This document shows positions 5,409-5,439 of a DNA stretch of 5,439 nt, in pieces; positions within the stretch are counted from its first letter, which is position 1, and each line of letters starts with the position of its first letter. Below the pieces are notes generated by a model. That model was not told the DNA's origin. It was given only the letters and a program-made list of their open reading frames with translations, and did not search any database. The DNA is taken from contig JAGPEN010000023.1 of assembly GCA_018057035.1 (NCBI GenBank), forward strand, positions 1-5,439. The letters run 5' to 3'. The translations under genes and the position numbers were made by a program. This DNA is from Aminivibrio sp. (lineage in GTDB: Bacteria; Synergistota; Synergistia; Synergistales; Aminobacteriaceae).

Positions 5409-5439
5409 AGCCCCGGATTCACGCACGGAATCCGGGGCT
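5409..5439 (+). terminator. Operon-end hairpin, truncated by the window edge
   Basis: Arms 5409-5420 and 5428-5439 are perfectly complementary over 12 bases (AGCCCCGGATTC with GAATCCGGGGCT) around a seven-base loop, beginning 12 bases after the dctM stop. The expected T-run would lie just beyond the window. The preceding AAAA (5406-5409) means it could also serve a converging gene from the right. Confidence 0.85.

Overview
The window reads as one stretch of a moderately GC-rich bacterial chromosome with strong Shine-Dalgarno sites, short intergenic gaps and almost all genes on the + strand. A complete TRAP transporter beside small stand-alone enzymes would fit an anaerobic, amino-acid or organic-acid using bacterium, for example a member of Synergistota or Desulfovibrio-like bacteria. 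That placement is a guess from gene style only; nothing in the window fixes the taxon. There is no rRNA, tRNA, insertion sequence, CRISPR array or phage gene.

Layout. Bases 1-100 hold the first 33 codons of a minus-strand gene that runs off the left edge. A divergent promoter region (101-290) separates it from a + strand group of three closely spaced genes: a DJ-1/PfpI-family protein (291-911), a PhzF-family isomerase-like protein (974-1774) and a small secreted protein of unknown function (1827-2330). The gaps of 62 and 52 bases suggest one transcript. An AT-rich block (about 2365-2453) then leads into a good sigma70-type promoter (TTGACA, 17 bases, TAGACT). This drives a three-gene TRAP transporter operon: solute-binding protein DctP (2535-3515), small membrane protein DctQ (3623-4126) and large membrane protein DctM (4123-5397, overlapping dctQ by ATGA). 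A long GC-rich hairpin sits between dctP and dctQ, and a perfect 12-bp hairpin closes the operon at the right edge.

How the genes work together. DctP would bind a carboxylate-bearing solute outside the cytoplasmic membrane and hand it to the DctQM complex, which imports it using an ion gradient. The intercistronic hairpin probably lets more dctP than dctQM message accumulate. The upstream enzymes have their own promoter region, so a metabolic link to the transported solute is possible but not shown. I see no clearly new multi-gene system here. The points most worth checking are the regulatory block before dctP, the dctP-dctQ hairpin, and the unusual residues at normally conserved positions in DctP and DctM.
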